Positions 61,301 to 64,000 of a stretch of DNA of 64,000 bases are shown here, piece after piece; positions within the stretch are counted from its first letter, which is position 1; each line of letters begins with the position of its first letter. The notes beneath the pieces are model-generated. The model was not told the origin of the DNA and did not search any database. It worked only from the letters and a program-made list of their open reading frames with translations. Origin of the DNA: Struthio camelus. Its lineage: Eukaryota; Chordata; Aves; Struthioniformes; Struthionidae. Location of the stretch: the NCBI RefSeq assembly GCF_040807025.1, contig NC_090942.1, forward strand, positions 202,422,747 to 202,486,746, read 5' to 3'. The position numbers and the translations under genes were made by a program.

Positions 61301-64000
61301 CAAGAGCAACGCCAAATACTTTGCACCAATGTGAAATTTGTACAGCTCAGTCCAAAGAGACGATAAAAAAAAAAAAACAACAACAATACAGCAAAATCAA
61401 AAAATTCATTCTACAGCAGCCATCTAATCATGGACATTTTTCTTTGTTTAGCTTGAAGGTTTAACAAGAGCTTTGCTCCTGTCTAAGCATAAGCATAGTC
61501 CAAAATATTACCTAAATATTCCTGGAGTTGCATTGGGTCGTATTTAAAACACCATTTTCATGCTTTATCCATAGATAAATGGATATTTATCCATGGCTAA
61601 ATATTGATTTTTATTCAGTGATTGTCTAATGTAAAATACACAAAGAATCTAAGGATCAATTACTGCAACCCATGATCCCCCACTACTAGCTGTTACTGAT
61701 GGGCTATGTCCATTGGTAATTTTATCCATTTATTTGCTTTATCCATCTATCTGCATTTAAATGAATTTATCTATGGACTCATTACAATCTTATTGCCCTT
61801 AAAGACAATAAGTCTTGATATGGAGTCAAGCTTCCTGCTGAATCAAGGTGCCTAATTTTTAAGTTTTACAACATCAGAGCTGAAGGATCTGAGAAACCAA
61901 ACTGGACTGTGTTCCTCTGTTGGCTTCTTTATTAAGAACTATATGGAAAGCACAAACAATATAAATTTTTTCCATCTTGTGCTTCAGGCTGTGGGCAATC
62001 TGATGATTCAAGATTAGACAAAGTGCTTTCCTGATACAAATTTTCAGATTTGTAAGCTTTAAGGAAGAAGTAATTTATAAGAAGACATTGGCTATGTTAG
62101 AAAAAAACCCTCAGAACAACAGATGCTAGAGTCAATGAAACAGCTGTAGAAAATAATAAATACACATATAAACACAAGCATGGGAGTCTGAGGTACAGTG
62201 TTTATGACTGGATAAAAAAGAAGTCTGAATCTGATGCAGAAGATATGCAAAGAGTTTTGAAGGAAGAAGAGATTCAGTAAATTGATAGCACTGAAAGCAT
62301 TAAGACCGTGTTTCCAATTTATTATCAAAGTCATTAGTGACTACAGGAGGATTGTGAGTTTTTATCAATTCAGAAAGAAATACCTGATTTTAGGTAGACA
62401 GAATGGAATAACCTCTTTCCTGAAAAGACACAGCTGCAGCAGGGTTAGGGCCTCCAAGCTAATTATCATCTCAGAATGACTCATTACCTTGTGCCTGATA
62501 TCCAACAAGAGCCACTAATTGGCAGCATTTGCTAATCCTTGTTACAAGGTTATATAAACAATGATTAACAACTTACATGAATTTATGGAATATAAGGGTA
62601 TATGTAGAAAAAGCTCTGTCCTGGGATTTGAATATTTCCTAGTATTGTGTGTGGCCTTGTGTCTCATGATGAATTTCTACTGCTTTAGACCTTAGCCATA
62701 TATGGAATTGTCACTAAATAGGTTCCTCTGAACAAATGTAGTTGCCTATAGTAAAAGGTATAGGTGATCTCCTAGTGCACTCTTCAGAGTGAATAGGAGA
62801 GAAATAGAAACTGTGAAGACATAATTCATCCAATCTATTTTAGTTGGCTGTTAGGATAAAATGCATCATGCCATAAGAGTTTCTATTGCCTTCCATAAAA
62901 AGGTGATGAGATCTGATGGAGATGATGATCTGGTGTAGATCTGACTGCAGGTGTCTAAATGAGGTGAGATCAATTCCACCTTAACTACCTGCATCAGCAG
63001 TTATGAACCAGGCTGTGCTCCAGGGACATCAGGCTATCTGAAGAAAGCATCTGTGCAGCATCTTGTGGGAGGATCCCTTTGCGCTTGAATGAATGAATGT
63101 TGAATGAGGGTTTGTGCTTGCAGAGAAGGGAGGTTTGAAATTGGATGAGCTTCTAAGATGTATCTGTTTACATGGGGCACAGGGCTCCTCTGCATCTGGA
63201 CTCTGTTGTGTCAATGCAGCCTGAATATGCAAGAGCTGAAATATAACCAGAAGCATGTGCTGAGTTATCAGTTGAATGACAACCAATGAGGAAAACATTT
63301 AGAATCAGCCAAGGTATTAGGAAGAAACAGAATTTTGTTTTTGTTTTTAGCTTGTCTTGTTTTATGTTCAGGATAACTGGCAGATTCCTGAGGTACTCCA
63401 TTTCTTGGGGGGCGGTGGTGGAAATAGGAGTATTTGCCGTTCTTGAGGAGATCAGCTAGTGTGGTCTTCAGTGTATTTTTCTTTAATTTAAAGGAATTTT
63501 TTATCACCCTATTTTTATTTTTTAAAATGGCTCATGTTCTAAATTTGTGCTATCTTTATCATTTAAATTTGCAATGAAAGGCATCAGATGATTCAGGTGA
63601 AGCTGAATTATGAGATTCTGGGTTCAAGGGAATTGAACTGCATAAGCACAGCAGACACCAACACTGCTTGTGGCTTTGGGGTGATCTGTGTGTGCAAACA
63701 GAATTGCAAAGCCAAATTTGAATAACAGATGTTTTCAGTTCCCAGGGTTTTGGTTAACAGGATTTATTTTATGTAAGCAATATTTAAAAAAAAATAAAAA
63801 TCAGACTTCTAGGACAAATACATTTACATATTCTCTTGAAAGGAGAATAAAACTGCCCAATTTTAATGATACTTGGAAAAGACTATAAAAGCAATTTAGA
63901 ACAGCCTCTATAACCTATTCATAAAACATTACACGTATGATTGTTACAGCTTGGTTATTGGTTTACTAGCTCTCCATCCTTCTTAAATACTAAGGTATTT
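58376..64000. other. Non-coding DNA to the window end, presumed SGCG intron
   Basis: AT-rich sequence with no recognisable exon of SGCG or any other gene. I see a short imperfect duplication near 58897-58935, a poly-A stretch near 61366, and a cluster of TTATCCAT-type words on both strands at 61560-61765. Open frames are short and unsupported. Confidence 0.55.

Noticed and set aside
1-64000. CRISPR arrays, operons, prophage or defence-system genes
   Set aside because: None seen. The window is clearly vertebrate nuclear DNA with spliced genes and LINE elements.

Overview
This window is vertebrate nuclear DNA, most likely from a bird or a close sauropsid relative. It has GT-AG introns, one unmethylated-type CpG island in an AT-rich background, and CR1-type LINEs, including a 5'-truncated copy that ends in the typical 8-bp CR1 tail. 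The SACS gene is compact, about 30 kb. There is no bacterial or viral gene content.

Layout. Positions 1-6650 are intergenic and hold decayed repeats, including an old CR1 fragment (about 5935-6375). A GC-rich CpG island (about 6660-7780) carries the SACS promoter and its first two exons. SACS (sacsin) runs on the + strand from the split start codon at 7117 to the stop at 37533. The spliced coding sequence is 4574 residues in nine exons, and the last exon carries 11.6 kb of uninterrupted coding sequence. A 3' UTR of roughly 1.3-1.9 kb follows, with several AATAAA signals. About 5.5 kb of spacer then leads to SGCG (gamma-sarcoglycan) on the - strand. Only its last two coding exons, 8 and 7, could be recognised (45042-45215 and 46018-46141). 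From 46142 to the window end I read the sequence as SGCG intron 6 or other non-coding DNA. It contains a CR1 LINE (about 56806-58375) and microsatellites. The tail-to-tail SACS/SGCG arrangement matches the known amniote linkage (human 13q12).

The two genes are neighbours but do not share a pathway. Sacsin is a giant co-chaperone-like protein (Ubl, three Hsp90-like repeats, J domain, HEPN) that acts in cytoskeletal and mitochondrial homeostasis. Gamma-sarcoglycan is a muscle membrane glycoprotein of the dystrophin complex.

I found no convincing new biological system. The most notable points are the SACS start codon split by an intron (AT|G), the contrast between an intron-split first sacsin repeat and two intronless ones, a perfect 13-bp inverted repeat just upstream of the CpG island, and a few unexplained repeats and exon-like fragments.
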